A DNA stretch of 64,000 nucleotides from Luteococcus sp038433155 (GCF_038433155.1 NZ_JBCDMW010000028.1:1-64000), one strand, 5' to 3'; positions 33,879-45,343 are shown, counted from the first letter of the stretch. The notes: generated from the letters alone by a model not told the origin. Made by a program: numbers and translations.

Positions 33879-34592
33879 TCAGGCCTTGCGGCAGTCCCCG
33901 TCCCGGGTCCGGCCGTGCGGGCAGCCGGGCTTGTCGGTGGGGGCCACCGCCTCCACCGTGGTGTGCGTCGGGCGGGCGGTCGGCTGACTGGTGCTCGGCC
34001 GGGGGTCGTGGCTGGCGCTGGGGCGCGATGTCGGCTGCTCGGAGTGGGTCGGCGTGCTGGGCCGCTGCGACGGCGGGGTGGCCGGCGTCGAGTGCTGGCC
34101 GGTCGGCTGGGCACTGTGGCTCGGCTGCTGCCCGGGAGTGCTGGCCGTTCCGGTGGCCGAGGGGCTCACCGACGGGCTCTGGGGCGGGGTGCTGTCCGTC
34201 GCGCTGGGCGACGGGCTGGCGGTGGTCTGCCAACTCTCGTCGAGCGGGGCCGGCGGGGTGCTCTGCGACGGGCTGGCCGACGGGCTGCTGCTCTGGGCCG
34301 ACGGGGTGGGCGTCGCGCTGCCGCTGGCCGACGGTTGCGGACTCTCGCTCTGCGGCTGGCTGTCGGTCGACTGCTCGGCCGGAGCCGGGGCCGGGGAGGT
34401 CTCGCTCGTGGCGCTGGCCGACGGGTGGGCGAGGCTCGCCGTCGGCGCCGGGCTCGAGGGAACGGCCGGGGCGCTGACGCTGGGCGTGGCCTCGGGCGGG
34501 GTCAACGAGTGCATGGGCACGAAGTTGTTCACGATGGCGGAGGCGACCACGGCCGTGATGAAGACGGCCGAGCCGGTGCGCGCGATGCTCAT
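33879..34592 (-). CDS. Pro/Ser/Thr-rich membrane-anchored protein with a C-terminal Cys pair
   Basis: A 237-residue protein, not recognised. A signal-anchor helix (about 8-25) is followed by nearly 190 residues made almost wholly of Ser, Pro, Thr, Ala and Gln, a mucin-like, probably O-glycosylated or wall-spanning stalk. The tail is DKPGCPHGRTRDGDCRKA, with two Cys that could form a disulfide. It likely spans the cell wall and shows a small head. The strict pattern of the tail against a low-complexity body suggests the tail is the functional part. The start is uncertain; the upstream -10 is weak. Confidence 0.65.
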   Translation of the reverse strand: MSIARTGSAVFITAVVASAIVNNFVPMHSLTPPEATPSVSAPAVPSSPAPTASLAHPSASATSETSPAPAPAEQSTDSQPQSESPQPSASGSATPTPSAQSSSPSASPSQSTPPAPLDESWQTTASPSPSATDSTPPQSPSVSPSATGTASTPGQQPSHSAQPTGQHSTPATPPSQRPSTPTHSEQPTSRPSASHDPRPSTSQPTARPTHTTVEAVAPTDKPGCPHGRTRDGDCRKA

Positions 34593-34720
34593 GGGGCTCT
34601 ACTTTCGTCTCGGCCTAGGTGTGGGGGTCGAGCGCGGGGCTCCCTTGGCCTCAAGGCACTGTATCGCGTCGCTGAATGATGGCTGAAGACGGCGTGGGGT
34701 GATTCTTGCGCAGGGACAAC

Positions 34721-34747
34721 GAGGCCCGGGCGGATCGCCCGGGCCTC
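34721..34747 (-). terminator. Terminator of icd
   Basis: GAGGCCCGGGCG and CGCCCGGGCCTC, a perfect 12-bp stem with loop GAT, 40 bp after the icd stop. Confidence 0.75.
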
Positions 34748-34786
34748 GCTGAAGGTCAACCGCTCACGCGGTGATCGGGGCTGTCA

Positions 34787-36976
<2,190 letters not shown>

Positions 36977-37187
36977 GTGCTGGGGCTTCCCCTCAAATCG
37001 TCTGGACGCTGGGCGTCGATGGCTGGGAAACGCTGCTCGGTGGCTGCCTCCGGATCTTCACCAGAGCGGCCGTGACCAGTGCTTCCCCTGGGCTGGCTGC
37101 CGTGCCAGCCTTCGTGGTCACCCTATCGGACCCGTCCGACAGTTTCCGGGCGTGCAGCCGCGGGCGAAACGACTCCCCGGTGGCCGC

Positions 37188-37949
37188 TCAGGCCGACGGG
37201 CGACGGTTGCGCCGCCGGGAGGCTGACTCCGCAGCGGGGCTGTCCCCACGGACCGTCAACCGCGGGTTCGGGTCCAGATTGGCCATCCCATTCCAGGCCA
37301 AGTTGACCAGGTGGGCAGCCATCACCTCCTTGGCCGGTTCCCGGGTGTCCAGCCAGCTCTGCCCAGCCATCGCCACCAGACCCACCAGAGCCTGGGCATA
37401 GGTGCCGGCGAAGCCCGGGTTGAAGCCGTGCCGGGCCAGGGGAGCGGCCAGGAGCCCCTCCACCCGGGTCACGACGTCGGACAGGATGCTGGCAAAGGAC
37501 CCCTGGGCGGCCACCACCGAGGAGTCCCGGGCCAGGATCCGAAAGCCGTCGGGATGCTCGTCCAGGTAGTCCATCAGGGCCAGGGCGCCGTACTCGATCA
37601 GCTCCCGGGAGCTGGCGTCGGGCGTGGTCAGGGCGGTGCGGATGGTGTCGTGCAGGCGCATCACCTCACGGTCCACGACGACGGCGTACAGCCCCTCCTT
37701 GCCGCCGAAGTGCTCGTAGACCACCGGCTTGCTGACCTCGGCGGTGGCGGCAATCTCCTCCACGCTGGTGCCCTCGAAGCCCTTCTGGGCAAACAGGGTG
37801 CGGGCCACGCCGATCAGCTGTTCCCGGCGCTCGGCGCTGGTCATCCGGATCCGGCCCCGGCGCGCGCGGCCGGGGGTGGTGCGGGTGGGCCGGTTGGTCC
37901 CGGAGTCACTGGTCTGCGGATCTACCCTGTGGTCCTCACGCTCCGGCAT
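37188..37949 (-). CDS. TetR-family transcriptional regulator
   Basis: A 253-residue repressor-type protein. About 35 basic and polar residues precede a TetR helix-turn-helix at about 61-81 (TSVEEIAATAEVSKPVVYEHF). A helical ligand-binding domain and a basic C-terminal tail (SRRRNRRP) follow. TetR genes sit beside glmU in mycobacteria too. The target is unknown. The ATG at 37949 is chosen; a GTG 18 bp upstream is the alternative. The 250 bp to the tRNA gene hold no clear operator. Confidence 0.85.
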   Translation of the reverse strand: MPEREDHRVDPQTSDSGTNRPTRTTPGRARRGRIRMTSAERREQLIGVARTLFAQKGFEGTSVEEIAATAEVSKPVVYEHFGGKEGLYAVVVDREVMRLHDTIRTALTTPDASSRELIEYGALALMDYLDEHPDGFRILARDSSVVAAQGSFASILSDVVTRVEGLLAAPLARHGFNPGFAGTYAQALVGLVAMAGQSWLDTREPAKEVMAAHLVNLAWNGMANLDPNPRLTVRGDSPAAESASRRRNRRPSA

Positions 37950-38200
37950 GTGGCCATGGTCCCACACCGCGCATACGTGCTCCCACCCGGAAGGGTGTGG
38001 TGTCGCTTCGGATCTCGGCGTCGTGCCCTTCCGTTCTCCCGTGCCCTTGCGTGTCCCGTGGCGGGCGGTGATGGCCGAGGCCTGCGCAACGACAATCCCC
38101 GCGCCTGCTGAAGCCGGTCTGTCATCGCCCGGCCTCGCCGGACTGGGCCCACCGGGCCGGGGTGCCGTAGAGTGTCCGGAGTCCGTTTCGCGACGGGCGT

Positions 38201-38279
38201 TCCCCGGTTGGTCTGCCGGCAGGGCCCGCCTGACTTTGAATCAGGATTAGCGACAGTGGTTCGACTCCACTCCGGGGAG
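38201..38279 (+). tRNA. tRNA-Gln (anticodon TTG), unusual geometry
   Basis: The acceptor stem TCCCCGG / CCGGGGA, anticodon stem CCTGA / TCAGG with loop CTTTGAA (anticodon 38236-38238), and T arm AGTGG-TTCGACT-CCACT are all perfect. The discriminator is G, as usual for Gln, and CCA is not encoded. The D arm GGTC / GGCC is followed by two bases instead of one, and the variable loop is 9 nt (ATTAGCGAC), longer than in class I tRNAs. It precedes glmU, with a terminator-like hairpin right after. Confidence 0.75.
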
Positions 38280-38289
38280 CTGGTTTCGA

Positions 38290-38320
38290 CAGGCTCCGCC
38301 CCGTTCCGGGGTGGGGCCTG
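38290..38320 (+). terminator. Terminator after tRNA-Gln
   Basis: CAGGCTCCGCCCC pairs with GGGGTGGGGCCTG (two G-U pairs) and is followed by TTT. Confidence 0.65.
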
Positions 38321-38492
38321 TTTCGCGTGGCGGGCTCCCCGTCGTCGGTTCTGCGACGGTGCGAAGGCGGTAGAGTTCACGAGGAGCACTGAAGAGCAGC
38401 CTCGCGGCCGGTCCACCACGGGTCACGTCGCTACGGGGCGCAGCAGGTTCCACCTGCCGTTGGCGGGAATCTGCCGAACCAGAAGGAGCCAC

Positions 38493-39998
38493 GTGACCAG
38501 TCAGCAGCCCGAATCCGCCCAGCGTGTGTCGGCCGTCGTCGTCCTCGCCGCCGGTGGCGGCACGCGTATGAAGTCCAACACCTCCAAGCTCCTGCATGAG
38601 GTGGCCGGCCATTCCATGCTCAGTTACGCGGTCAACGCCGCCGAAGAGGTGGAGCCCGAACACCTCGTCGTGGTGGTCGGCCACAAGCGGGAGCAGGTGC
38701 TGCAGCACCTGTCGGAGATCGCCCCCAATGTCACCACCGCGGTGCAGGACCAGCAGCTGGGCACCGGCCACGCCGTCCAGTGCGGCCTGCAGGGTCTCGG
38801 CGAGCTGCGCGGCGAGATCCTGGTCACCTATGGCGACGTCCCGATGCTGACCGGCCAGACCCTCGTCGAGCTGGTGCAGGAGCACCGCGCGCAGAGCAAC
38901 CACATCACCGTGCTGACCGCCAACGTCCCGGAACCCTTCGGCTACGGCCGGATCATCCGCGACGGGGACCAGATTGCCCGGATCGTGGAACAGAAGGACG
39001 CCAACGAGGCCGAGCAGGCCGTCACCGAGATCAACTCCGGGATCTACATCTTCAATGCCGAGACGCTGTACGAGGGCCTGAAGCACCTCAAGACCGACAA
39101 TGCGCAGGGCGAGCTGTACCTGACCGACGTCATCTCCACCGCCCGCGCCAATCAGGAGCGCGTCGGTGCGCACCTGATCGAGGACCTGTGGCAGACCGAG
39201 GGCGTCAATGACCGGGTCCAGCTGGCCCGGATGAATGCCGAGATGAACCGCCGCATCGTCGAGAAGTGGATGAAGAACGGCGTCACCATCCAGGACCCGA
39301 AGACCACCTGGATCCAGCAGGGTGTCGACATCGCGCAGGACGTCACCATCCTGTCCGGGACCCACCTGGAGGGCGCCACCAGCATCGCCAGCGGCGCCGT
39401 GATCGGGCCGGACACCACCCTGACCGACGTCGAGGTGGGAGAGGGCGCCAGCGTGATCCGCAGCCACGGCTCGCTCAGCGTGATCGGCGCCGGCGCGCAG
39501 GTTGGTCCGTTCAGCTTCCTCCGCCCGGGTACCGAGCTGGGCGTCAAGGGCAAGATCGGCGCCTTCGTCGAGACCAAGAATGCCCAGATCGGCGACGGCT
39601 CCAAGGTGCCGCACCTGACCTACTGCGGCGACGCCCGGATCGGTGAGGGCGTCAACGTCGGCGCCGGTACGATCTTCGCCAACTACGACGGCACCAACAA
39701 GTCGGTCACCCACCTGGGTGACAACGTCTTCATTGGCTCCAACTCGGTGCTGGTGGCCCCGGTGGACATCGCGCCGGGCGGCTTCGTGGCCGCCGGCTCG
39801 GCCGTCGTCGAGGACGTGCCCGCCGGTGGTCTGGCCGTCGCCCGCGGCCGTCAGCACGTCAGCGAAGGCTGGGTGGGCAAGAAGCGCCCGGCTTCCAAGG
39901 CCGCCGGTTCCGCGGCCCAGGCCAGCCCCGAGATCCACCCGGACGTGGCCGCGTCCCGGGAGAAGCTGAACAATTGCAAGCCGGAGGACTACAAGTGA
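38493..39998 (+). CDS. glmU: Bifunctional N-acetylglucosamine-1-phosphate uridyltransferase / glucosamine-1-phosphate acetyltransferase
   Basis: A 501-residue enzyme for the last two steps to UDP-GlcNAc, needed for peptidoglycan. The N-terminal pyrophosphorylase domain has VVLAAGGGTRMKS near residue 15, QLGTGHAVQC and TYGDVPML. The C-terminal left-handed beta-helix has hexapeptide repeats, GAFVETKNAQIG and NYDGTNKSVTHLGDNVFIGS. The GTG at 38493 has AAGGAG 4 nt upstream; the frame is open through the tRNA region but not as protein. It overlaps prs by 4 nt. Confidence 0.96.
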   Translation: MTSQQPESAQRVSAVVVLAAGGGTRMKSNTSKLLHEVAGHSMLSYAVNAAEEVEPEHLVVVVGHKREQVLQHLSEIAPNVTTAVQDQQLGTGHAVQCGLQGLGELRGEILVTYGDVPMLTGQTLVELVQEHRAQSNHITVLTANVPEPFGYGRIIRDGDQIARIVEQKDANEAEQAVTEINSGIYIFNAETLYEGLKHLKTDNAQGELYLTDVISTARANQERVGAHLIEDLWQTEGVNDRVQLARMNAEMNRRIVEKWMKNGVTIQDPKTTWIQQGVDIAQDVTILSGTHLEGATSIASGAVIGPDTTLTDVEVGEGASVIRSHGSLSVIGAGAQVGPFSFLRPGTELGVKGKIGAFVETKNAQIGDGSKVPHLTYCGDARIGEGVNVGAGTIFANYDGTNKSVTHLGDNVFIGSNSVLVAPVDIAPGGFVAAGSAVVEDVPAGGLAVARGRQHVSEGWVGKKRPASKAAGSAAQASPEIHPDVAASREKLNNCKPEDYK

Positions 39999-40975
39999 GC
40001 GGTGTCAAGCGCCCCAATGACAAGCATCTGATGCTCTTCTCGGGGCGTGCCTACCCCGAACTGGCGCAGGAGATCGCGGAACTGACCGGGGTGGACCTGG
40101 TGCCCACCAAGGCCATCGACTACGCCAACTCGGAGACCTATGTGCGCTTCGAGGAGTCGGTGCGCGGTGCCGACGCCTTTGTGATCCAGAGCCACTGCTC
40201 CCCGGTGAACCAGTGGATGATGGAGCAGTTGATCATGGTGGACGCCCTGAAGCGGGCCTCCGCCAAGCGGATCACCGTGGTCAGCCCCTTCTACCCCTAC
40301 GCCCGGCAGGACAAGAAGCACCTGGGCCGCGAGCCCATCTCCGCGCGGCTGATGGCCGACCTGTACAAGGCGGCCGGCGCGGACCGGATCATGTCCGTCG
40401 ACCTGCACGCCGCCCAGATCCAGGGTTTCTTCGACGGCCCGGTGGACCACCTCTGGGCGCTGCCGGTGCTGGTGGACTACGTCAAGGAGAACTATTCCAC
40501 CGACGAGATGGTCGTCGTCTCGCCCGATGCCGGCCGGGTGCGGCTGGCCGACATGTTCACCGACCGGCTGGGCTGCCCGCTGGCCATCATCCACAAGCGG
40601 CACGACGTGAACGTCGCCAACCAGGTGAAGGTGCACGAGGTGGTGGGCGCCGTGGAGGGCAAGACCTGCCTGCTGGTGGACGACATGATCGACACCGCCG
40701 GCACCATTTGCCAGGCCGCCGATGCGCTGATGGAGCACGGCGCCAAGCAGGTGATCGCCGCCGCGACCCATCCGGTCTTCTCCGGACCGGCCAAGGAGCG
40801 GCTGGAGGCGAGCGCCTTCAGCGAGGTGATCGTCACCAACACGCTGCCGTTGCCCGAGGGCTGCCGGGACCTGGACAAGGTGAAGGTGCTGTCCATCGCC
40901 CCGCTGATTGCCAAGGCGATCCACGAGGTCTTCGAGGACGGCTCGGTCACCAGCCTGTTCGGCGGGAACGCCTGA
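39995..40975 (+). CDS. prs: Ribose-phosphate pyrophosphokinase
   Basis: A 326-residue enzyme making PRPP from ribose 5-phosphate and ATP, for purines, pyrimidines, His and Trp. It has FSGRAYPELA at the N-terminus, the flexible loop region PYARQDKKHLGREPIS, and the PRPP loop LLVDDMIDTAGTI. The GTG overlaps the glmU stop, with GGAGG upstream, so translation is coupled. The glmU-prs order is conserved in actinobacteria. A hairpin with arms CGACGGAGCCGC-like follows. Confidence 0.96.
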   Translation: MSGVKRPNDKHLMLFSGRAYPELAQEIAELTGVDLVPTKAIDYANSETYVRFEESVRGADAFVIQSHCSPVNQWMMEQLIMVDALKRASAKRITVVSPFYPYARQDKKHLGREPISARLMADLYKAAGADRIMSVDLHAAQIQGFFDGPVDHLWALPVLVDYVKENYSTDEMVVVSPDAGRVRLADMFTDRLGCPLAIIHKRHDVNVANQVKVHEVVGAVEGKTCLLVDDMIDTAGTICQAADALMEHGAKQVIAAATHPVFSGPAKERLEASAFSEVIVTNTLPLPEGCRDLDKVKVLSIAPLIAKAIHEVFEDGSVTSLFGGNA

Positions 40976-41017
40976 GCACGACGCCCGTGCACGACCACTG
41001 AACACGACAACTGGACA

Positions 41018-41063
41018 CGACGGAGCCGCTGCCCCCTGCGAAGGGTGGGTGGCGGCTCCGTCG
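41018..41063 (+). terminator. Terminator of glmU-prs
   Basis: CGACGGAGCCGCT (41018-41030) pairs with GGCGGCTCCGTCG (41051-41063) with one mismatch and a 20-nt loop. Confidence 0.65.
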
Positions 41064-41130
41064 CATTTGCCGGCTCGGCTCCGTCGTGGTCAAGTCGGCC
41101 CCCGGACCGTCCTGCTGAGTCGAGGCACGT

Positions 41131-41234
41131 CGTCGGGTCCGGAGCCCTGCGGCGCGGTTCCGCGAGGAGACGCGAGCGAGCGAGTGTCGACGAGACGCAG
41201 CGCAAGGGGTTGCCGGGCCGGCGGCGGGCCGACC
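41131..41234 (+). repeat. MITE-like dispersed element, copy C
   Basis: From GTCGTCGGGTCCGGAGCC to GGCGGCGGGCCGACC, closely matching copies A and B through the core GCGCGGTTCCGCGAGGAGAC and CGACGAGACGCAGCGC. It sits between the convergent prs and helicase-associated genes. Confidence 0.8.
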
Positions 41235-41242
41235 CCGGAGAT

Positions 41243-43360
41243 TCAGGCGGGGCGGACCGAGACCATGCGGCTCACGGGCAGGGTGAACGGGCCCTCCGCT
41301 TTCTTCATCAGCCGGGCGGTGCCGCCGGACAGCGCCAGCACCCGGACCTCGGCGCTCTGTGGGGTGCCGTCGTTGGCGACGTATTCCAACCGCCACCAGC
41401 CGGGCTTGCCGATCGAGTCCGTCAGGGTGGTCAGCAGGCTGCCCGCCGCCAGCGCGTGCTTGCGTCCCTCGTCGCGCGCCAGCAGTTCGGCCACCACCGC
41501 TTCCGCATCCACCCGCTGTGCGGGCTGCTGCAGCGGTACCAGCGTGGTCCGGGCGCGGCGCGGCGGTGGGGTGGTGTATCGGCTGCCGGTGGCGTCCTGG
41601 GCCACGGGTGCCAGGCCCATGTCCCGCAGGAAGGCCACCAGCTCGACGGGTTCCGCCGCGGCCGCCAACACAGTGGGGGCCAGTTTTCGCAGACCCAGCA
41701 CCCGGGCGTCGGGATGGCCAAGGATGGCGTCGACCGTCACCGGGTCGTCCACGGTGACCACGCTGGCCACGGCGCTGACCTGCACCTGTCCGTGCTTGCG
41801 GGCGACGTCGTCCACCAGGTAGCTCAGCGACTGCGGCACCGGCGTGATGGAGTGCTCGGTGATCCAGGCCCGGATCTCGTCGGCGGTCCAGCCGGCATCC
41901 AACCCGCGCCGCACGCTGTCCGCCGTGAACCGGTAGACCCCGGCGCCGCCGCTGGACTCGCGCTGGGCCAGGAGCCCCATCACCTGTCCCACGTCGGCCC
42001 GCAGCGGGGCGGGGGTGACGGCGGTCAGGTCGGACTGGATCACGAAGTCGGTGACCGGTTGGGGAAAACCGGGGTCCTCGTCGGCGTCGGCCAACTGGCT
42101 GCGTTTTCCCAGCGCCACCAGCCCGAACCAGCCGAATTCGGTGAGGAACTGCCGGCACAGCGGCTCCAGGTCCAGCGTGGCCCAGGCCGGCCGCAACCAG
42201 GCGATCCGTTCGGCCAGCCGCTCGGCCTCGACGGGTGCTCCGGGGGCCGCGGCCTGCACCTGGGAGGCTGCCAGCCGGCGCAACGCACCGGCCCAGGCGA
42301 CGGTGTTGCCGGGGGCCAGCGCGGGGGCGGCGGCATCAGCCAGCGAGTCCAGCGCCAGCCAGGCGTCACGCAGCCGCTGCCAGCGTTGCCAACCGTCCAG
42401 CTCCAACCACTGGTCGAAGTGGTGGGTGGGCAGCCAGGCACTGGCGGCGTTGGCAATCAGCCCGGCCCGCTCGGCCACCAGCAGCAGGAACAGGGTGCGC
42501 TGGGCGCCGCCGGCCTCCCGGGACAGGGCGGTCAGGTCCCGCTTGGCCAGGCCACCGGTGGCCAGCGGCCGGGGCTGCATCCGGCCCAGCGCGTCGATCA
42601 GCACCTCGGTGGTGGACACCAGCTCGAAGGCGCTGCCCAGCCCGGCCTGGTCCACCAGGCGGGAGTCGCCACCCGCCGGCCAGGGCGGGACGGCGGCGGG
42701 CACCTCGTCGTCGAACAGCCGGCCACCGCGTAGCCGCAGCGCCACCTCCCGGGGCAGCACGATGGTGTCGGAGTCCAGGGGACGAACCAGCTTGTGGAAG
42801 AGCAATTGATCCACCGGGCGGGGGGAGTGGGCGGACCCCCGGCGGTCGGCCTGGGCCACCCGGCCGGTGGGATTGGCCCACAGCAGCCGTTCCAGAACCT
42901 GGCGCCCGGGCTCCCCGACGGCGCTCAGCGCGGCGTCGATCTCGGCGTCGGACAACGGCATGGAGGACTCGCCGGCCAGCCCGGCCGGGTAGTGTCCGAA
43001 GGCGGTGCGGGCGCTGCGGGTCAGGTGCCAGCTGCGCTCACTGCCCCAGACCAGGGCGCGACGTCGCAGGGCGCGGACGGCCTGGTCCACCGCGCCCCGG
43101 TCGGCGGCCATCAGGGCGGCCAGCCGACGGGTGCTGATCGCATCGGGGCAGGCGGCCAGAGCCAGCGCCACCCGTCGCTGCCAGGCATCCAGCCCTTCCA
43201 ACGCCAGCTGGGTGGAGGCCGGCCCGAGCGCCCGTTCGATCAGCTCGGACAGGTCCTGGGGCCGGGGAATGGCCAGATCCGGGCGGAGACTGACCAGGTC
43301 GGCGAGTTCGGCCGCGCTCTGGGCACGGATCACGTCGGCAATGGATCGGGCGCCGCTCAC
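41243..43360 (-). CDS. Helicase-associated (XPB/Ssl2-like N-terminal) domain protein
   Basis: A 705-residue protein of the Helicase_C_3 family (PF13625), conserved in actinobacteria and usually encoded beside an XPB-type helicase. It lacks helicase motifs of its own. The first half is helical with winged-helix-like parts (ISTRRLAALMAADRGAVDQA). The C-terminal part contains FVIQSDLTAVTPAPL and a short basic-acidic region near LEYVANDGTPQSAEVRVLAL. The XPB gene is not in the window. The GTG at 43360 overlaps the stop of the upstream proline-rich gene by 4 nt. Confidence 0.8.
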   Translation of the reverse strand: MSGARSIADVIRAQSAAELADLVSLRPDLAIPRPQDLSELIERALGPASTQLALEGLDAWQRRVALALAACPDAISTRRLAALMAADRGAVDQAVRALRRRALVWGSERSWHLTRSARTAFGHYPAGLAGESSMPLSDAEIDAALSAVGEPGRQVLERLLWANPTGRVAQADRRGSAHSPRPVDQLLFHKLVRPLDSDTIVLPREVALRLRGGRLFDDEVPAAVPPWPAGGDSRLVDQAGLGSAFELVSTTEVLIDALGRMQPRPLATGGLAKRDLTALSREAGGAQRTLFLLLVAERAGLIANAASAWLPTHHFDQWLELDGWQRWQRLRDAWLALDSLADAAAPALAPGNTVAWAGALRRLAASQVQAAAPGAPVEAERLAERIAWLRPAWATLDLEPLCRQFLTEFGWFGLVALGKRSQLADADEDPGFPQPVTDFVIQSDLTAVTPAPLRADVGQVMGLLAQRESSGGAGVYRFTADSVRRGLDAGWTADEIRAWITEHSITPVPQSLSYLVDDVARKHGQVQVSAVASVVTVDDPVTVDAILGHPDARVLGLRKLAPTVLAAAAEPVELVAFLRDMGLAPVAQDATGSRYTTPPPRRARTTLVPLQQPAQRVDAEAVVAELLARDEGRKHALAAGSLLTTLTDSIGKPGWWRLEYVANDGTPQSAEVRVLALSGGTARLMKKAEGPFTLPVSRMVSVRPA

Positions 43361-44382
43361 CGCTGCATCCGCTTGCGCAGGTCCTGGTACACGCAGGCCA
43401 GACTGACCGGGATCATCAGGCCACACAGGAATTGGCCCAGGGTGTTGACGTGCGGCCAGGCCTGGTGCACCACCGTGTCATAGAGCACGGTCAGCAGCAG
43501 GACCGCGAGGGCCAGGCTGAACAGCTGGCGCAGCAGCTGCCCGCCGGCGTTGAGGCGACGAGTGAGGATGGAGCCCAGCACCAGCATCAGGTAGCTGAGG
43601 ACGGGCACCAGCACGCCGAAGGCGAGCACGGCCAGGGCCAGCGGGCCGGTTTCCCGCAGCACGGTCTGGGCATTCAGCGTGCTGGGCGTGGGCCGGGGTG
43701 ACGGCGGCTGCGGGCCCCATTGCCGGGGGTCGAGTTGCTGGCCCGGGTTGCCGGCCTGGCCCGGACGGGGCGCCGGGTCAAAGGGGTTGGCGGGCCGCTG
43801 CACCAGCGGTGGTTGCGGTGGCATGCCCGGCTGCGCCGAGGGTGACTGGGGCGCGCTGCCCGGCTGCGGGAGCCCCGCGGGCCGGCCCGGTGGTGGGGGC
43901 AGCGGCGCGGGCTGGCCCGATGGTGGTGGGAACTGGCCCGGCAACGGTAGCTCGCGGGTGGCCGGCGGGGCGGCCGGGGAGGCTCCGGGGGGCGGGAACT
44001 GTGGGCTGGGGAAGGCCGGCGTGGCCTGGCTGGGCGCGCCGGAGGGCGGCGGGAAGTCCGGGGCCTGCGGATCCGGAGCCGTCGGGCCCAGCGGCATCCG
44101 CGGATTCCAGCCACCCCCGGCATGGACCGCACCCCAGGCAGAGTCCGCGGCCACCACGGTGTTGAACGGGGTGGTGGGATCCCGCGGATCCGACACTCGC
44201 GGGGTCAACTCCTCCAACGGCGCGACCTGGGGCTGCTGGTAGGTCTGCGGCGGCTGGACCGGCTTGCCCTCGGCGGGGCTGGGCGGCCGCTCCTCGACGC
44301 CCAGCGCGGCGGCCCGCGGCGTCGCGAACGCGTCGGGACGCTCCACCGGTGCGTACTCCGCGCCATCGGTCCAGTCAGCCAT
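43357..44382 (-). CDS. Proline-rich protein with three C-terminal membrane helices
   Basis: A 341-residue protein. About 235 residues are very rich in Pro, Gly, Gln and Ala (PPPPGRPAGLPQPG) and are probably disordered. Hydrophobic segments follow at about 240-268, 283-304 and 310-332, ending RKRMQR. Not recognised. The ATG at 44382 has GGAGGG and a TAGACT -10 hexamer 7 nt upstream. It is co-translated with the helicase-associated gene. A membrane scaffold is conceivable, but nothing in the sequence proves it. Confidence 0.65.
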   Translation of the reverse strand: MADWTDGAEYAPVERPDAFATPRAAALGVEERPPSPAEGKPVQPPQTYQQPQVAPLEELTPRVSDPRDPTTPFNTVVAADSAWGAVHAGGGWNPRMPLGPTAPDPQAPDFPPPSGAPSQATPAFPSPQFPPPGASPAAPPATRELPLPGQFPPPSGQPAPLPPPPGRPAGLPQPGSAPQSPSAQPGMPPQPPLVQRPANPFDPAPRPGQAGNPGQQLDPRQWGPQPPSPRPTPSTLNAQTVLRETGPLALAVLAFGVLVPVLSYLMLVLGSILTRRLNAGGQLLRQLFSLALAVLLLTVLYDTVVHQAWPHVNTLGQFLCGLMIPVSLACVYQDLRKRMQR

Positions 44383-44389
44383 GCCCTCC

Positions 44390-44395
44390 AGTCTA
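44390..44395 (-). promoter_or_regulatory. -10 element (TAGACT) of the proline-rich protein gene
   Basis: TAGACT plus 7 nt before ATG on the minus strand. Confidence 0.5.
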
Positions 44396-44504
44396 GGAGA
44401 CTGCCGAAGAGCCGTCCCCGGCCCACCGGACCACATCGCTCACGGCCGCTGTCCATCCGAACGGGGCGGGTGAGCGAATGGGCCTGCCCGGCCGGTATCA
44501 GGCC

Positions 44505-44510
44505 TAGTCT
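44505..44510 (+). promoter_or_regulatory. Leaderless -10 element of nagB (TAGTCT)
   Basis: TAGTCT plus 7 nt before the ATG at 44518. Confidence 0.5.
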
Positions 44511-44517
44511 CGCCGTC

Positions 44518-45306
44518 ATGGAGATCATCATCGTCGACAATGCCGAGCAGATCGGCCGGATGGCCGCAGCCCAACTCACCCACTGGATCCGGGGCATCGA
44601 GGCCCCCGTGTTGGGGGTGGCCACCGGCAGCTCCCCGCTGGGCATCTACACCGACCTGGCGCGCCGCGTGGGCGCGGAGGAGTTGGACCTCTCGAAGGCC
44701 AGCGCCTTCGCCCTGGACGAGTACGTCGGTCTGCCCGCGGACCATCCGCAGAGCTATGCCGACACCATCCGGCGCACCGTCACCGAGCCGCTGCGGATGG
44801 ATCCGGCCCGGGTGCACGTGCCGGACGGCATGGCCAGCGACATCGCGGCCAGCTGCCAGGCCTATGAGGAGGCGATCCAGCAGGCCGGCGGCGTCGACGT
44901 GCAGATCCTGGGCATCGGCCCCAATGGGCACATCGGCTTCAACGAGCCGGGCAGTTCCCTGGCCAGCCGGACCCGGATCAAGACGCTCACCAAGTCCACC
45001 CGCCAGGCCAATGCCCGCTACTTCGATGACGAGTCCCAGGTGCCGACCCACTGCCTCACCCAGGGGTTGGGCACCATCCTGGCCTCCCGCCATGCGGTCC
45101 TGGTGGCCGACGGGGAACGCAAGGCCGCGGCCATCGCGCAGATGGCGGAGGGCCCGCTGGGAACCCACTGCCCGGCCACCGCGTTGCAATTGCACCAGCA
45201 CGTCGTCGTCGTGGTGGACGAGGCCGCGGCCAGCCAGCTGCAGCGCGCCGACGAGTACCGCGATGTCCAGCGGCTCAAGCCTGAGTGGCAGAGGATCCAG
45301 CCCTGA
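44518..45306 (+). CDS. nagB: Glucosamine-6-phosphate deaminase
   Basis: A 262-residue isomerase-deaminase converting glucosamine 6-phosphate to fructose 6-phosphate and ammonia. Motifs are VLGVATGSSPLG, ALDEYVGLP (catalytic Asp), LGIGPNGHIGFNEPGS and the C-terminal QLQRADEYRDVQ. The frame is open 400 bp upstream on the antisense of another gene; the ATG at 44518 with its -10 hexamer is the family start. Its partner nagA lies 13 kb away rather than in one operon. Confidence 0.95.
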   Translation: MEIIIVDNAEQIGRMAAAQLTHWIRGIEAPVLGVATGSSPLGIYTDLARRVGAEELDLSKASAFALDEYVGLPADHPQSYADTIRRTVTEPLRMDPARVHVPDGMASDIAASCQAYEEAIQQAGGVDVQILGIGPNGHIGFNEPGSSLASRTRIKTLTKSTRQANARYFDDESQVPTHCLTQGLGTILASRHAVLVADGERKAAAIAQMAEGPLGTHCPATALQLHQHVVVVVDEAAASQLQRADEYRDVQRLKPEWQRIQP

Positions 45307-45308
45307 GG

Positions 45309-45343
45309 CACCGGGTGCCGGGGCGGGTCCCCGGCACCCGGTG
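45309..45343 (+). terminator. Terminator of nagB
   Basis: CACCGGGTGCCGGGG pairs perfectly with 45329-45343 around CGGGT. Confidence 0.8.
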
